This document shows, one piece after another, positions 1-9,274 of a stretch of 64,000 nucleotides of DNA; within the stretch, counting starts at the first letter, position 1; the number at the start of each line of letters is the position of its first letter. Origin of the DNA: Affinirhizobium lemnae (lineage in GTDB: Bacteria; Pseudomonadota; Alphaproteobacteria; Rhizobiales; Rhizobiaceae); contig NZ_JALJQZ010000008.1 in the NCBI RefSeq assembly GCF_022968395.1, forward strand, positions 92,602-156,601, read 5' to 3'. Position numbers and translations under genes: made by a program. The notes below the pieces were generated by a model. That model was not told where the DNA came from. It was given only the letters and a program-made list of their open reading frames with translations, and ran no database searches.

Positions 1-221
1 CAGCCGCCGTCAGCGGGCTTTCGGCCCTCCTGCTTTCAATGGGCTTTGCTGAACGTAATGCAGACGCCATCGCAGCCGTGGTTGTGGGTCTCGTCGTCGC
101 CGTCATCGGCTGGGGCATGATTTCGCGCGGCCTCGCTGTGTTGAAGGGCAGCTCGATGAACCTCGACCGCACGACCCATTCCCTGCAACGCGATGTTCAG
201 GTGCTGAAGGAGAGAACATAA
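1..221 (+). CDS. DUF1469/holin-X-like membrane protein, C-terminal part (5' end outside window)
   Basis: The reading frame is open from the first bases, so this is the C-terminal part of a longer gene. The visible part has one hydrophobic segment (AAVVVGLVVAVIGWGMI) followed by a charged tail ending in LKERT. This matches the end of the DUF1469 (phage holin superfamily) membrane proteins that often precede DUF3618 genes in rhizobia. Its stop overlaps the next start in a TAATG arrangement, which suggests translational coupling. The family role is poorly known; a cell-envelope or stress role is inferred only. Confidence 0.6.
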   Translation, partial: AAVSGLSALLLSMGFAERNADAIAAVVVGLVVAVIGWGMISRGLAVLKGSSMNLDRTTHSLQRDVQVLKERT

Positions 222-1222
222 TGGCCTATTCTACGGAACGCACCCCGGAAGAGATCGAGCGCGAAATCGAACAGGATCGCCAGCGCATCAACGCCAAGCT
301 CGACGAGATCCAGAACCGCATGTCGCCCGGCCAGCTTGTTGATGAGGCGATCGCTTACGCAAAGGGGAGTGGCGGCGCGGAGTTTCTTTCGAACCTCACC
401 GGCTCCATGAAATCGAACCCGATCCCTGTGGCCCTGATGGGCGTTAGCCTGACCTGGCTCATGTCTGGCCAGAAACCTTCGGCTCAAACGGATGTCGGAA
501 AGTCGCAAGAGCATCCGCTGGTACCCGTGACCGGCACAATACGCCGCACCGGCCCTGTCGAGCAGATCGGTGAAAGCCGCTATAGCCACTTTACGGATGA
601 GGCCGGCGCAAAATTCAGGGCAATGTCCGATGCTGCGGGAAATCGTGCCGGACACTTTACGGATGAGGCCGGGAGAACCTATCGCGGCTTTGCGGATAAG
701 ACAGGTCGTCAAATCCACGATATCCGGGACGAGACCGGACGCTTGTTCGATGATGCCTCGGGCTGGGTCGCCGCATCCTGGCAGGATCTCAAACATTCGG
801 CGGCCCGTGCCGGTCACCATGTTTCGGAGGCGGGACGAACCGCAGGCCGCACGACGATGGACATGGGCGCTTCTGTCCGGGATTCGGCACAGGCTCTCAA
901 TGAAACGATCTTTCGCCAGTTTCGTGATCAACCGCTTGTTGGTGGCGCTCTTGCTTTCGCGGTCGGTGCGGCCATTGGCGCTGCCCTTCCTCGGACAGAG
1001 CGCGAGGACGCTCTGATGGGCGAAATGTCCGATGACGTAAAGGGCAGGGTGGCGGCAGAAGCGTCTCACGCCATGGACAAGGCGGAAGCCGTGGCAACGG
1101 AGGTCTCGCACACTGCAGCTGCTGTTGTTTCTGACGTCCATGATGCTGCGAAAGACCGCATTGTCGAAGAGGCGCGCCAGTTCCACACCCCGAGCAATGG
1201 GTCGGCCCCACGCCCGCATTGA
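221..1222 (+). CDS. DUF3618 domain membrane-associated protein
   Basis: The protein has 333 residues. The N-terminal part (about 1-48, with TPEEIEREIEQDRQRI) is a DUF3618 domain, a charged helical segment. A hydrophobic stretch follows near 66-82 and a glycine-zipper-like membrane segment (GGALAFAVGAAIGAALP) near 240-257. Between them lie imperfect HFTDEAG-type repeats rich in D, R and H. The C-terminus is an alanine-rich amphipathic helix. Similar rhizobial proteins are annotated as nutrient-deprivation-induced, but the function is not established. The start overlaps the stop of the upstream holin-like gene, and a hairpin terminator follows. Confidence 0.7.
   Translation: MAYSTERTPEEIEREIEQDRQRINAKLDEIQNRMSPGQLVDEAIAYAKGSGGAEFLSNLTGSMKSNPIPVALMGVSLTWLMSGQKPSAQTDVGKSQEHPLVPVTGTIRRTGPVEQIGESRYSHFTDEAGAKFRAMSDAAGNRAGHFTDEAGRTYRGFADKTGRQIHDIRDETGRLFDDASGWVAASWQDLKHSAARAGHHVSEAGRTAGRTTMDMGASVRDSAQALNETIFRQFRDQPLVGGALAFAVGAAIGAALPRTEREDALMGEMSDDVKGRVAAEASHAMDKAEAVATEVSHTAAAVVSDVHDAAKDRIVEEARQFHTPSNGSAPRPH
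587..672 (+). repeat. 20-nt exact direct repeat inside the DUF3618 gene
   Basis: The same 20-base string, cactttacggatgaggccgg, occurs at 587-606 and 653-672, 66 bases apart and in frame. It encodes the repeated HFTDEAG peptide, which points to a small internal duplication in the charged middle region. Confidence 0.85.
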
Positions 1223-1260
1223 GCTTGGGTCACCCTTTATGACTTCTTCATGAAACAACA

Positions 1261-1290
1261 GAGGCCCGTCACGCGTTGACGGGCCTCTTC
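1261..1290 (+). terminator. Rho-independent-type hairpin after the DUF3618 gene
   Basis: A perfect 11-bp stem (GAGGCCCGTCA at 1261-1271 with TGACGGGCCTC at 1277-1287) encloses a 5-base loop. Only a short T/C tail follows. It separates the first two genes from the DUF1206 gene. Confidence 0.75.
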
Positions 1291-1308
1291 CATTGAAAGA
1301 TTGGACCC

Positions 1309-2124
1309 ATGGGCAGCGAAAAATTCGAATGGATGGCAAGAGCAGGCTATGCCGCACGAGGGCTGGTTTATGTTCTCGTGGGAATGATGGCGGTCCTTGG
1401 CAGTATCGGTGGCGGTAGCCCGGATTCCGAATCCGCACTGCAAATGGTGCTGTCTCAGCCATTTGGTCGCATCTGGCTCGGATTTATCGGTATCTGTCTC
1501 ATTGGATTCATTGTCTGGCGGCTGGCCCAGTCGCTTGCCAACGCGGATAACCACCCGGCTGACCTGAAGGGCTACGTGGTCAGGGCCGGATTGTTGATCA
1601 GCGCCATTACCTATAGCGGTCTGGCACTCTTTGCCGTGACCCATGCGCTGATGATGAGTACGGGGCAATCCGGCGAGGACTCCTCGAGTTGGACCGAATG
1701 GTTGATGCAGCAACCCTACGGTCGCTATCTGGTCGGGATCGTCGGTCTGTGCATCCTTGGTGCTGGTGCAGCCCACATCGTCAAAGGCATCCGACGCAGC
1801 TACCATCGCTATCTGGCCTTCGACGCCAATTTGCATCCCGCGCTGGACAGTTGTTGCGTTTATGGTCTCGTCGCCAAGGGTATCGTCTTCCTGATCATTG
1901 CAGTATTTTTTCTCTATGCGGCTTTCATGGTTGATCCGGACCAGGCGGGAAGCATGGCCGATGCCTTGACATGGGTTCGTCAGTTGCCCTTGGGTGGTGT
2001 GCTTTATCTCGCGATCGGTCTTGGTCTGGCCTGTTTCGGTATCTATGGCTTCGTCGAAGCCCGTTACCGTCGCGTTGCACCCCCAAGCCTCGATCAGGCC
2101 CGTCGCTCCATTCCTGCCATCTGA
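1309..2124 (+). CDS. DUF1206 multi-pass membrane protein
   Basis: The 271-residue protein is made of three related units, each with a pattern like ARAGYAARGLVYVLVG, the hallmark of DUF1206 repeats (near 10-80, 90-165 and 175-250). About six hydrophobic segments are visible, so it is an inner-membrane protein. The biochemical role of the family is unknown. It lies between a terminator and a PAP2 phosphatase gene that begins within about 10 bases of its stop, so those two genes are probably cotranscribed. Confidence 0.75.
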   Translation: MGSEKFEWMARAGYAARGLVYVLVGMMAVLGSIGGGSPDSESALQMVLSQPFGRIWLGFIGICLIGFIVWRLAQSLANADNHPADLKGYVVRAGLLISAITYSGLALFAVTHALMMSTGQSGEDSSSWTEWLMQQPYGRYLVGIVGLCILGAGAAHIVKGIRRSYHRYLAFDANLHPALDSCCVYGLVAKGIVFLIIAVFFLYAAFMVDPDQAGSMADALTWVRQLPLGGVLYLAIGLGLACFGIYGFVEARYRRVAPPSLDQARRSIPAI

Positions 2125-2133
2125 GGCAACAGA

Positions 2134-2889
2134 GTGCCAATGACGAACTTACGCTATGCCCAATCCCTGATTGATCGTCTGAAGCGCTTCGAACTCACGA
2201 CTCTTGTTTTCTTCGGCATTCTGACGGGCGGCGCGCTGCTGTTTGCCATGCTGGCAGGCGAGGTTGTGGAAGGCGATACGCACGCGCTCGACGAAGCGAT
2301 CCTGCTGGCGCTTCGTCGCTCAGGCGATCTGGGAGAGACGATCGGGCCCTACTGGCTGACCCATGCCGTTCAGGACATCACCAGTCTGGGCGGCGTGACG
2401 GTGCTTTCGCTGATGACCCTGCTGACAACGACCTATCTTGTCATTTCCCGTCGCATCAGGATTGCGATCTTTACCGCCTGTTCGATCCTGGGCGGCTGGC
2501 TTGCCAGCACTGCGCTCAAAGTCATCATCGCGCGGCCTCGTCCCGATATCGTGCCGCATCTTGTCGATGTGCGAGACTTAAGCTTTCCGAGCGGTCACGC
2601 CATGCTCTCTGCGGTGACCTATCTCACGCTTGGAGCGCTTCTGGCCCGAACGCAGACGACGAGAGCGACGCGCCTCTTCATGATCGCTGCAGCGCTTTTC
2701 CTGACGCTGATGATCGGTCTCAGCCGTATCTTCCTCGGCGTGCATTACCCGACCGATGTTCTGGGCGGCTGGTGTGCCGGTGCCACCTGGGCTGTCGGTT
2801 GTGCTCTGGTGGCTCGATCCTTCGTCTCGGCAAAGCCTGAACCGCAGCCCTTACATCCAAAGATGGACGATTCCCCGGCCAATGGGTAA
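2134..2889 (+). CDS. PAP2-family membrane phosphatase
   Basis: This is a type 2 phosphatidic acid phosphatase-like protein of 251 residues with several membrane helices. The three-part catalytic signature is complete: K129 with RPRP at 134-137, FPSGH at 151-155 and SR at 197-198 with HYPTD at 204-208. Such enzymes act at the membrane on lipid phosphates or undecaprenyl pyrophosphate; the substrate here cannot be told. A GAGG lies 7 bases before the GTG at 2134; an ATG at 2140 is the alternative start. It follows the DUF1206 gene closely. Confidence 0.85.
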   Translation: MPMTNLRYAQSLIDRLKRFELTTLVFFGILTGGALLFAMLAGEVVEGDTHALDEAILLALRRSGDLGETIGPYWLTHAVQDITSLGGVTVLSLMTLLTTTYLVISRRIRIAIFTACSILGGWLASTALKVIIARPRPDIVPHLVDVRDLSFPSGHAMLSAVTYLTLGALLARTQTTRATRLFMIAAALFLTLMIGLSRIFLGVHYPTDVLGGWCAGATWAVGCALVARSFVSAKPEPQPLHPKMDDSPANG

Positions 2890-2932
2890 GGAGTGATATC
2901 GCCGATGGGGCGGAGCACTGCAGGGGTATGGC

Positions 2933-3697
2933 GTGAAGACCTTGATCTATCAGTTCTGGAAGGGCGAGATTCCCGACTATGCCCGCCTGAGCCGTCGTCT
3001 GTTCCGGGATTATGCCGACCGGCATGGCGCCGACTATTTCTTCGAGGAAAACCCGACCTTCTTCACCGGCAAATATGCCGAATATTATCATGCGGTTCGA
3101 CCCGTCTGGGACCCGGATTTTCACAACTATGATCGCGTCATCTACGTTGATGCAGATGTGTTTCCAAAGGACAATGCCTCCGGTGAAATCCTGACCACGC
3201 CCGTCAACCACATCGGCATGGTAGAGGAACTGGCCCAGCCCCAGCTGCGAAAAGAGCGGAAATCGCCCATCCGTCACAGCAATGACATGCGTTGGGGAGC
3301 GTTCGGCAGCGCCTTCTTTCACGCGACGCCGCCACGCACGGCGGATCGCAGCCCGCGTGTCTTCAATTCAGGCGTCATCGCCTATACCCGGGAAGGCATG
3401 ATGGCGGCATACCAGCATTTTCCGCAGATCAGGACCTATGTCATGGCGATGCGCGTCGCCATTCTTCCGCGCTTCTACAGGCTGGACCAGAACTATCTCG
3501 GGATTTCCTGCTTCCGCGCCGGCATGCAGTTTACCGCGCTCGAGCAGCGCTGGAACCGCATTCTCGAGCAGGGCGACATTGGCGAGGACTATCGGGCGAA
3601 GGAAACGAAGCCGGATACCGCCTTCGTTCACTGGCAGGTGCGTAATCGCAAGGAGATCTCCGAACGCCAGATTCTCGATCTCGTGGCTAGCGCCTGA
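2933..3697 (+). CDS. Putative glycosyltransferase (GT-A-like, DxD motif)
   Basis: The protein has 254 residues and no membrane segment. YVDADVF at 71-77 carries a DxD-type metal and nucleotide-sugar motif, and the order of elements (N-terminal strand, DxD near 73, later FNSGVIAY and a RLDQNYL segment) resembles GT8-like glycosyltransferases. Donor and acceptor are unknown. The GTG start at 2933 is supported by a CAGGGG ribosome site about 7 bases upstream. The stop at 3695-3697 abuts the stop of deoA on the other strand with no gap. Confidence 0.55.
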   Translation: MKTLIYQFWKGEIPDYARLSRRLFRDYADRHGADYFFEENPTFFTGKYAEYYHAVRPVWDPDFHNYDRVIYVDADVFPKDNASGEILTTPVNHIGMVEELAQPQLRKERKSPIRHSNDMRWGAFGSAFFHATPPRTADRSPRVFNSGVIAYTREGMMAAYQHFPQIRTYVMAMRVAILPRFYRLDQNYLGISCFRAGMQFTALEQRWNRILEQGDIGEDYRAKETKPDTAFVHWQVRNRKEISERQILDLVASA

Positions 3698-5008
3698 TCA
3701 GCCGATCTTCTTGAGCACCGGCGGACGTGTCAGGACCGGTACGTCCGACAGCGTGTAGAGAGAAGCGACCCGCGCCGCGACCCGATCCGCGCTCTCCTGA
3801 TCGGCCGCGTGGACATAGGCAATGGGTTCACCCTTTTCGACCCGTGTGCCAAGCGGAAGAATGCGGTCCAGCCCGACACGCGGATCGATATCGTCAGAGG
3901 CACGCATGCGCCCACCGCCGAGTTCCACCACTGCAAGGCCAATCCCCCGTGTGTCGCACGCGGAAAGATAACCGCTGGAGGGAGCTGTGACGGCGGTAAT
4001 GAACGGTGCGCGGAACATGTGGTCCTGCGGATGCGCCACGAAATCCTGCGGCCCGCCAAGCGCATTCACCATGCGGGCGAAGGTATCGAGCGCGCGCCCG
4101 GAGGAGACCGACTTGCGCGCCTTTTCGACACCGTCTTCCAGCGTTTCAGCCACGCCGCCCTGCAGCAGCATCTCGGCTGCAAAGGCAAAGGTAACTGTTT
4201 CGATACGAGTACCTTGCTTCTTGCCCTGAAGAAAATCGATCGCGTGGACGACCTCCAGCGCATTGCCCGCAGCATCGGCCAATGGCTCGTTCATGTCCGT
4301 CAGCATGGCCGAGGTCTTCACGCCCGCGCCGTTGGCGACCTCGACCAGTGATTGCGCCAGGGCCTCGGCATCGCCAAGTTCCTGCATGAAGGCGCCGTTG
4401 CCGAACTTCACATCGAGCACGAGGCTTTGCAGGCCTGCGGCCAATTTCTTGGACAGGATCGAGGCGGTGATCAGCGGGATGGATTCCACAGTCGCCGTCA
4501 CGTCGCGCACGGCATAGAGGCGCTTGTCAGCCGGCGCAAGGTCGGTGGTCTGGCCGATGATGGCGCAGCCAACCTCCTTGATCGCCTTGCGCAGCACATC
4601 CGTGCCTGGCATGACCTGATAGCCTGGAATGCTTTGCAGCTTGTCCAGCGTACCGCCGGTATGGCCAAGGCCACGTCCCGAAATCATCGGCACGGTCAGG
4701 CCCCAGCTGGCAACGATCGGCGCAAGCATCAGCGATACATTGTCTCCAACGCCGCCCGTCGAATGCTTGTCCACGATCGGCTTGCCGGTTTCCGACCAGT
4801 TCAGCACATCGCCGCTATCGCGCATGGCAAGCGTCAGTGCAATCACCTCATCGCGATCCATTCCCCTGAAGAAGGTTGCCATGGCAAAGGCCGCAACCTG
4901 GCCTTCCGAAATGCTTTCGTTGGTCAGACCTCTGATGAATGCGCGGATCTGCGCCTCAGACAGCGCGTGGCCGTCGCGTTTGCGACGAATGATTTCCTGC
5001 GGCAGCAT
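3698..5008 (-). CDS. deoA: Thymidine phosphorylase DeoA
   Basis: The enzyme cleaves thymidine and deoxyuridine with phosphate to give the base and deoxyribose-1-phosphate. The 436-residue protein shows KHSTGGVGD at 81-89 (phosphate binding) and the family signature starting [15 protein letters not shown] at 110-124. I chose the ATG at 5008, which aligns with the usual N-terminus ([14 protein letters not shown]). A TTG three codons into the deoC side directly after the deoC stop is possible but less likely. It is the last gene of the nucleoside operon, directly downstream of deoC. Confidence 0.95.
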   Translation of the reverse strand: MLPQEIIRRKRDGHALSEAQIRAFIRGLTNESISEGQVAAFAMATFFRGMDRDEVIALTLAMRDSGDVLNWSETGKPIVDKHSTGGVGDNVSLMLAPIVASWGLTVPMISGRGLGHTGGTLDKLQSIPGYQVMPGTDVLRKAIKEVGCAIIGQTTDLAPADKRLYAVRDVTATVESIPLITASILSKKLAAGLQSLVLDVKFGNGAFMQELGDAEALAQSLVEVANGAGVKTSAMLTDMNEPLADAAGNALEVVHAIDFLQGKKQGTRIETVTFAFAAEMLLQGGVAETLEDGVEKARKSVSSGRALDTFARMVNALGGPQDFVAHPQDHMFRAPFITAVTAPSSGYLSACDTRGIGLAVVELGGGRMRASDDIDPRVGLDRILPLGTRVEKGEPIAYVHAADQESADRVAARVASLYTLSDVPVLTRPPVLKKIG

Positions 5009-5014
5009 GGTCAA

Positions 5015-5785
5015 TCAATATCCGGTGGAGGCGCGCGCAGACGTGGAACCGCTCAGCACGGCGCTGATATCGTCCAGCAGACCGGACGCGCCGAAGCGGA
5101 AGGTAGACGGCATCAGCCAGTTGGCACCCATGATGGTTTCCGCAAGTCGCAGGTAGAGATCCGCATCCGCCACGGTCGATATGCCGCCCGCCGGCTTGAA
5201 GCCTACCTTCTTGCGGCTGTCGCGGATGGCCTGCAGCATGATATCGGCAGCTTCGAGCGTTGCATTGACCTGCACCTTGCCGGTGGAGGTCTTGATGAAA
5301 TCCGCACCCTCTGCAATCGCCAGCTCCGAGGCACGGCGAATAAGAGCCGCATCCTTGATTTCGCCGGTTTCCAGAATGACCTTCAGGCAGGAATTCGGGC
5401 ATGCGGCGCGAACCGCGCGTACCATCTCGCTGACGGACGCCTCGTCACCCGCCAGAAACTTCGCATAGGGGATGACGAGATCGATTTCATCTGCGCCATC
5501 GGCGATTGCCTTGCGCGTTTCTTCCACGACCTCTGAAACGGGCAGATTGCCGGATGGGAAATTGACCACCGTCGCAATGCGAACCGGATTGCTGGTGCCG
5601 AGGATGCCACGGGCCTGCGCTACGAAACGCGGCCAGATGCAGATGGCGGCTGCATTTCCATTCGGTCCTTGCGCACGCTTGCACAGTGTCTCGATGGCGG
5701 ATGCATCGCAATCGTCACGCAGGTTGGTCAGATCCAGAAGCGAAAGCGCAAACGCGGCAATCTCGCGCGGGCCCAGCAATTCCAT
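5015..5785 (-). CDS. deoC: Deoxyribose-phosphate aldolase DeoC
   Basis: This class I aldolase splits 2-deoxyribose-5-phosphate into glyceraldehyde-3-phosphate and acetaldehyde. With the start at 5785 the protein has 256 residues. The Schiff-base lysine is K165 in IKTSTGK, the second lysine is K197 in GFKPAGGI, and the conserved aspartate is D102. A GGGAGG sits about 6 bases before this ATG; an in-frame ATG 11 codons upstream has no such support. deoA follows within a few bases, so the two are coupled. Confidence 0.95.
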   Translation of the reverse strand: MELLGPREIAAFALSLLDLTNLRDDCDASAIETLCKRAQGPNGNAAAICIWPRFVAQARGILGTSNPVRIATVVNFPSGNLPVSEVVEETRKAIADGADEIDLVIPYAKFLAGDEASVSEMVRAVRAACPNSCLKVILETGEIKDAALIRRASELAIAEGADFIKTSTGKVQVNATLEAADIMLQAIRDSRKKVGFKPAGGISTVADADLYLRLAETIMGANWLMPSTFRFGASGLLDDISAVLSGSTSARASTGY

Positions 5786-5886
5786 GGTGATCCCTCCCGG
5801 GTTGGTCGGAGAATGCATAATTATCCTTCAATCGATTAGACGCAACCCATGTCGGGTTCGTGAATGAATTTGAGCGAGAAGGTCGT

Positions 5887-6690
5887 TCAGGCAATGCTCG
5901 GCTGGATGAACATATCCTTCAGAATGGCGGCGAGACGTTGACCGCCTTTGGGCGCCATTTCCTTGGTCTCTTCGTGGGACAGTTCCGCACCGGTCATTCC
6001 GGCCCCGTAATTGGTGATCACCGAGCAGGCGGCAACCTTCAGGCCCACATAGCGCGCCAGAATGACTTCCGGCACCGTCGACATGCCGACGGCATCGGCG
6101 CCCAGAATACGCGCCATGCGGATTTCGGCAGGCGTCTCGAAGCTTGGGCCTGAAAACCACATATAGACGCCTTGGAAAAGGGGCGTGGTCGTGCGGATGG
6201 CGGCATTTCGGATCGCGGTTGAAAGACCTTCGTCATAGGCATTGGTCATGCCGACGAACCGCTTGTCACCGGAGGTCCCGATCAGCGGGTTCATGCCGGA
6301 ATAATTGATGTGATCCGTCATCTGCATGACGGAGCCGGGCGGCATGTCTTCGCGGACGGAGCCCGCCGAATTGGTAAGGATCAGTGATTGAACGCCTAGG
6401 CCGTGAAGCACCTCGATCGGGAAGCGCATTGCCGCCGCATCGCCGTGCTCATAATAATGCGCGCGACCTGACAGCATGACGACGGGATGGTTTCCCAGCA
6501 TCCCGGCCACCAGTTCACCCGCATGGCCCGTCACACCGCTTGCCGGAAAGCCCGGCAGTTCGGCATAGGACACCCGGACCGGATCATCCATGCCGGAGAC
6601 CAGCGAGCCGAGCCCCGAGCCCAGCACGATGGCATGGCGGGGCATCAGCCCGTTGAAGCGGTCGACGAGAAGGTCGATGACGGATCTCAT
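5887..6690 (-). CDS. punA: Purine nucleoside phosphorylase (trimeric class, PunA/XapA type)
   Basis: The enzyme converts purine nucleosides and phosphate to base and (deoxy)ribose-1-phosphate. The 267-residue sequence has LGSGLGS at 23-29, GRAHYYEHG at 75-83, TNSAG at 106-110, GPSFETPAEIR at 181-191 and VITNYGAG with the base-contacting N227. Size and motifs fit the trimeric class, not the hexameric DeoD class. Its start overlaps the cdd stop by 4 bases (ATGA). About 100 bases separate it from deoC. Confidence 0.93.
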   Translation of the reverse strand: MRSVIDLLVDRFNGLMPRHAIVLGSGLGSLVSGMDDPVRVSYAELPGFPASGVTGHAGELVAGMLGNHPVVMLSGRAHYYEHGDAAAMRFPIEVLHGLGVQSLILTNSAGSVREDMPPGSVMQMTDHINYSGMNPLIGTSGDKRFVGMTNAYDEGLSTAIRNAAIRTTTPLFQGVYMWFSGPSFETPAEIRMARILGADAVGMSTVPEVILARYVGLKVAACSVITNYGAGMTGAELSHEETKEMAPKGGQRLAAILKDMFIQPSIA

Positions 6691-7079
6691 CCGAGCATCT
6701 CGGTCTTGAACGAGAAGGGGAGCAGCTCTTCCATGGTCATGGTCTTTTGCACGCCGACCTCATCGCAGAGATAGACGCGGGTTTCTGGACCGGCGAACTC
6801 GGCAATCTTCTGGCGGCAGCCGCCGCAGGGCGGGCAGAGCGCCAGCTTTTCCGCAATCACCGCCATTTCGACGATTCTGCGCCCGCCGCCCATCACCATA
6901 TTGCCGATGGCGGTTGGCTCTGCGCACCAGCCCTGCGGAAAGGACAGGTTTTCAATATTGGCGCCGACATAGATCTTGCCATCATCGGCGCGGATAGCCG
7001 CGCCAACCGGAAACTTGGAATAAGGAGCGTAGGCGCGAGCCATGGCATCGCGCGCTGCTTCGAACAGGTCGTGGGACAT
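6687..7079 (-). CDS. cdd: Cytidine deaminase Cdd
   Basis: It deaminates cytidine and deoxycytidine to uridine forms. The 130-residue size fits the homotetrameric short class. The zinc and catalytic motifs are C52-A-E54 and P84-C-G-G-C88. It lies 6 bases downstream of the second permease gene and overlaps punA by 4 bases, placing it in the nucleoside import and salvage operon. Confidence 0.95.
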   Translation of the reverse strand: MSHDLFEAARDAMARAYAPYSKFPVGAAIRADDGKIYVGANIENLSFPQGWCAEPTAIGNMVMGGGRRIVEMAVIAEKLALCPPCGGCRQKIAEFAGPETRVYLCDEVGVQKTMTMEELLPFSFKTEMLG

Positions 7080-7085
7080 GGAAAC

Positions 7086-8057
7086 TCAACGCTCCTTCGT
7101 ATAGGGCACGCCACCAGCCTTTGGCGGATGTGCGATGCCGATAAAGCCTGCAAGCAGGATACAGGTCAGGATATAGGGCAGCGCCTGGAAGATCTGTACC
7201 GGCACTTCGCCAATGCCCGGAACCGCCTTACCCTGCATGAAGTTGGCAAATGCATCGAGGAAGCCGAATAGCAGGCAGGCGAACATGACAGGCACCGGCT
7301 TCCATTTGGCGAAGATCAGTGCGGCCAGCGCGATATAGCCCTTGCCCGCAGACATGTCCTTGATGAAGGCGGCGGATTGCGCAATGGCCAGATAGGCGCC
7401 AGAGAAGCCGCAGAGGAAGCCGGCGACCAGCACAGCGCGATAGCGAAGCCAGGTGACAGAAATGCCCGCCGTATCGACAGCGCCCGGATTTTCGCCAACG
7501 GCACGCAGGCGAAGACCGAAACGCGTGCGGAACAGCACCCACCAGGACAGCGGCACCGCCGCAAAGGCCAGATAGGTCAGGATGTTGTTGCCGGAAATCA
7601 CATTTGCATAAAGCGGCCCGATGATCGGTACATCGCGCACCACATCGACGAAGGGCAGGATGATCGGCGCAAAACGCCCTTCACCGGTCAATTGCGGCGT
7701 ACGTCCGCCCTGGCCGAACCAGGCCTGACCCAGAACGATAGTCAATCCGGCAGCCACGAAATTCAGCGCGACGCCGGACACGATCTGGTTGCCGCGATTG
7801 GTGATCGAGGCAAAGCCATGGATCAGCGAGAAGACCAGCGAAACACCAATGCCGCCCAGAAGCCCAAGCCAGGCGTTGCCGGTGATATAGGCGACACAGG
7901 CGGATGCAAAGGCGGCAGCAAGCATCTTGCCTTCAAGGCCGATGTCGAAAATGCCGGCGCGTTCGGAAAACAATCCGGCGAGTGCTGTAAACAGCAGCGG
8001 GATCGACAGGCGGATTGTCGAACCGAGGATGCTGACGACGATATCGAAGAAATCCAT
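7086..8057 (-). CDS. Nucleoside ABC transporter permease, second subunit
   Basis: This hydrophobic protein of 323 residues has about 8-9 membrane segments and resembles the BPD_transp_2 permeases that pair with BMP-family binding proteins. Typical features are FSERAGIFDIGLEGKML near the N-terminus and the conserved NRGNQIVSGVALN region. I chose the ATG at 8057, where a GAGGAGG overlaps the stop of the upstream permease gene; upstream starts would run into that gene. Nucleosides as substrate are inferred from the cdd-punA-deoCA neighbours. Confidence 0.88.
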   Translation of the reverse strand: MDFFDIVVSILGSTIRLSIPLLFTALAGLFSERAGIFDIGLEGKMLAAAFASACVAYITGNAWLGLLGGIGVSLVFSLIHGFASITNRGNQIVSGVALNFVAAGLTIVLGQAWFGQGGRTPQLTGEGRFAPIILPFVDVVRDVPIIGPLYANVISGNNILTYLAFAAVPLSWWVLFRTRFGLRLRAVGENPGAVDTAGISVTWLRYRAVLVAGFLCGFSGAYLAIAQSAAFIKDMSAGKGYIALAALIFAKWKPVPVMFACLLFGFLDAFANFMQGKAVPGIGEVPVQIFQALPYILTCILLAGFIGIAHPPKAGGVPYTKER

Positions 8058-8067
8058 GACGTCCTCC

Positions 8068-9171
8068 TCAAGCCCGCTTGAAACGTTGGTAGACATGAAC
8101 GAGAGCTGGCCGGAACATGTATTCCAACGCACCGGCAAACAGGATCACCAGACCCTGGATGACGACGATCATCTCACGCGTGATATTGGGCATTTCGAAC
8201 GAGAGATCCGCGCCGCCCTGATAGAGAATGCCAAACAACAACGCCGCGAAGATGATGCCGACCGGATGGCTTCGACCCATCAGGGAAACAGCGATACCGA
8301 CGAACCCTGCACCGCCGACGAACTCGACCTGCAGGCGCGCCGATGCTCCCATGACAGGATTGAGAGCCATCATGCCTGCAAGGCCGCCGGAAATCAGCAT
8401 GGCGATGATGACCGTGCGCGAATAGGGAATGCCTGCATAGACCGCCGCCGAAGGGCTGATGCCGAGCGTGCGCATCTCGTAGCCGAGCTTCGTGCGCCAG
8501 ATCAGTAGCCAGACCAGATAGCACATCACGAGCGCGATGATGAAAGAGACGTTGAAAGGCGCAGGTCCGAGCTTCGCTCCGAAGAGCGCCATCAGCCAGT
8601 CCAGCTTCGGCAATTGCCCACCCGGCAGGAAGGTGCGGGTTTCCGGTGCCATCTTGCCCGGAACGATCAGCACGTTCACCAACAGATAGACCATCAGCGC
8701 CGCGCCGATGAAGTTGAACATGATGGTGGTGATGACGATGTGGCTTCCGCGCTTGGCCTGCAACCAGGCGGGAATGAACGCCCAGCCCGCGCCGAAGAGT
8801 GCCGCGCCCATGATGGCGAACGGCATGGTGACATACCACGGCACATATTGATCAAGTGCAAGCGCCACGAGAGCTGCACCCAGGCCGCCAATATAGGCCT
8901 GACCTTCAGACCCGATATTGAACAGGCCCGCATGAAAGGCGACCGCGACGGATAAGCCCGTGAAGATGAAGCTCGTGGTATAGAACAGCGTGAATCCGAT
9001 GGCGTCTCCGCGACCGAGCGCACCTTCGATGAGCAGGCGGAGCGCCGTGAACGGATTTTCGCCAATCCACCAGACTACGAGGCCGGAAATGAAGAAGGCC
9101 ACAATCAGGTTGAGCAGCGGAATCAATCCGTAAGTAATCCAGTTGGGCAAGGGTACGGAGGCTGTGCTCAT
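8068..9171 (-). CDS. Nucleoside ABC transporter permease, first subunit
   Basis: The 367-residue multi-pass protein belongs to the same permease family as its downstream partner, including the segment FHAGLFNIGSEGQAYIGG, which is the equivalent of the GLEG region in the second subunit. It should form the heterodimeric channel of a BMP-type importer. It follows the ATPase gene by about 100 bases and its stop lies inside the ribosome site region of the next permease. Confidence 0.88.
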   Translation of the reverse strand: MSTASVPLPNWITYGLIPLLNLIVAFFISGLVVWWIGENPFTALRLLIEGALGRGDAIGFTLFYTTSFIFTGLSVAVAFHAGLFNIGSEGQAYIGGLGAALVALALDQYVPWYVTMPFAIMGAALFGAGWAFIPAWLQAKRGSHIVITTIMFNFIGAALMVYLLVNVLIVPGKMAPETRTFLPGGQLPKLDWLMALFGAKLGPAPFNVSFIIALVMCYLVWLLIWRTKLGYEMRTLGISPSAAVYAGIPYSRTVIIAMLISGGLAGMMALNPVMGASARLQVEFVGGAGFVGIAVSLMGRSHPVGIIFAALLFGILYQGGADLSFEMPNITREMIVVIQGLVILFAGALEYMFRPALVHVYQRFKRA

Positions 9172-9274
9172 GGGCAGGTGGTCCTCATCGTCATGGAGAC
9201 GGTGCGGGCAAACCCGATCTCCCTGCTCTCCATGCCGTCAGAATAGGGGGGGATGATGCTGTGGGCGGGAAGGG

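Noticed and set aside
197..1462. Long minus-strand reading frame of 421 codons opposite the DUF3618 gene
   Set aside because: It is antisense to a recognised gene, has no family pattern and runs through a strong terminator; a GC-rich codon shadow.
4352..5536. Plus-strand reading frame of 394 codons across deoA and deoC
   Set aside because: It is antisense to two clear enzymes and its product is low-complexity H/R/Q-rich without motifs.
9172..9274. Riboswitch or terminator in the gap between ATPase and first permease
   Set aside because: Only a 4-bp GC stem could be drawn; nothing stable or conserved was visible.
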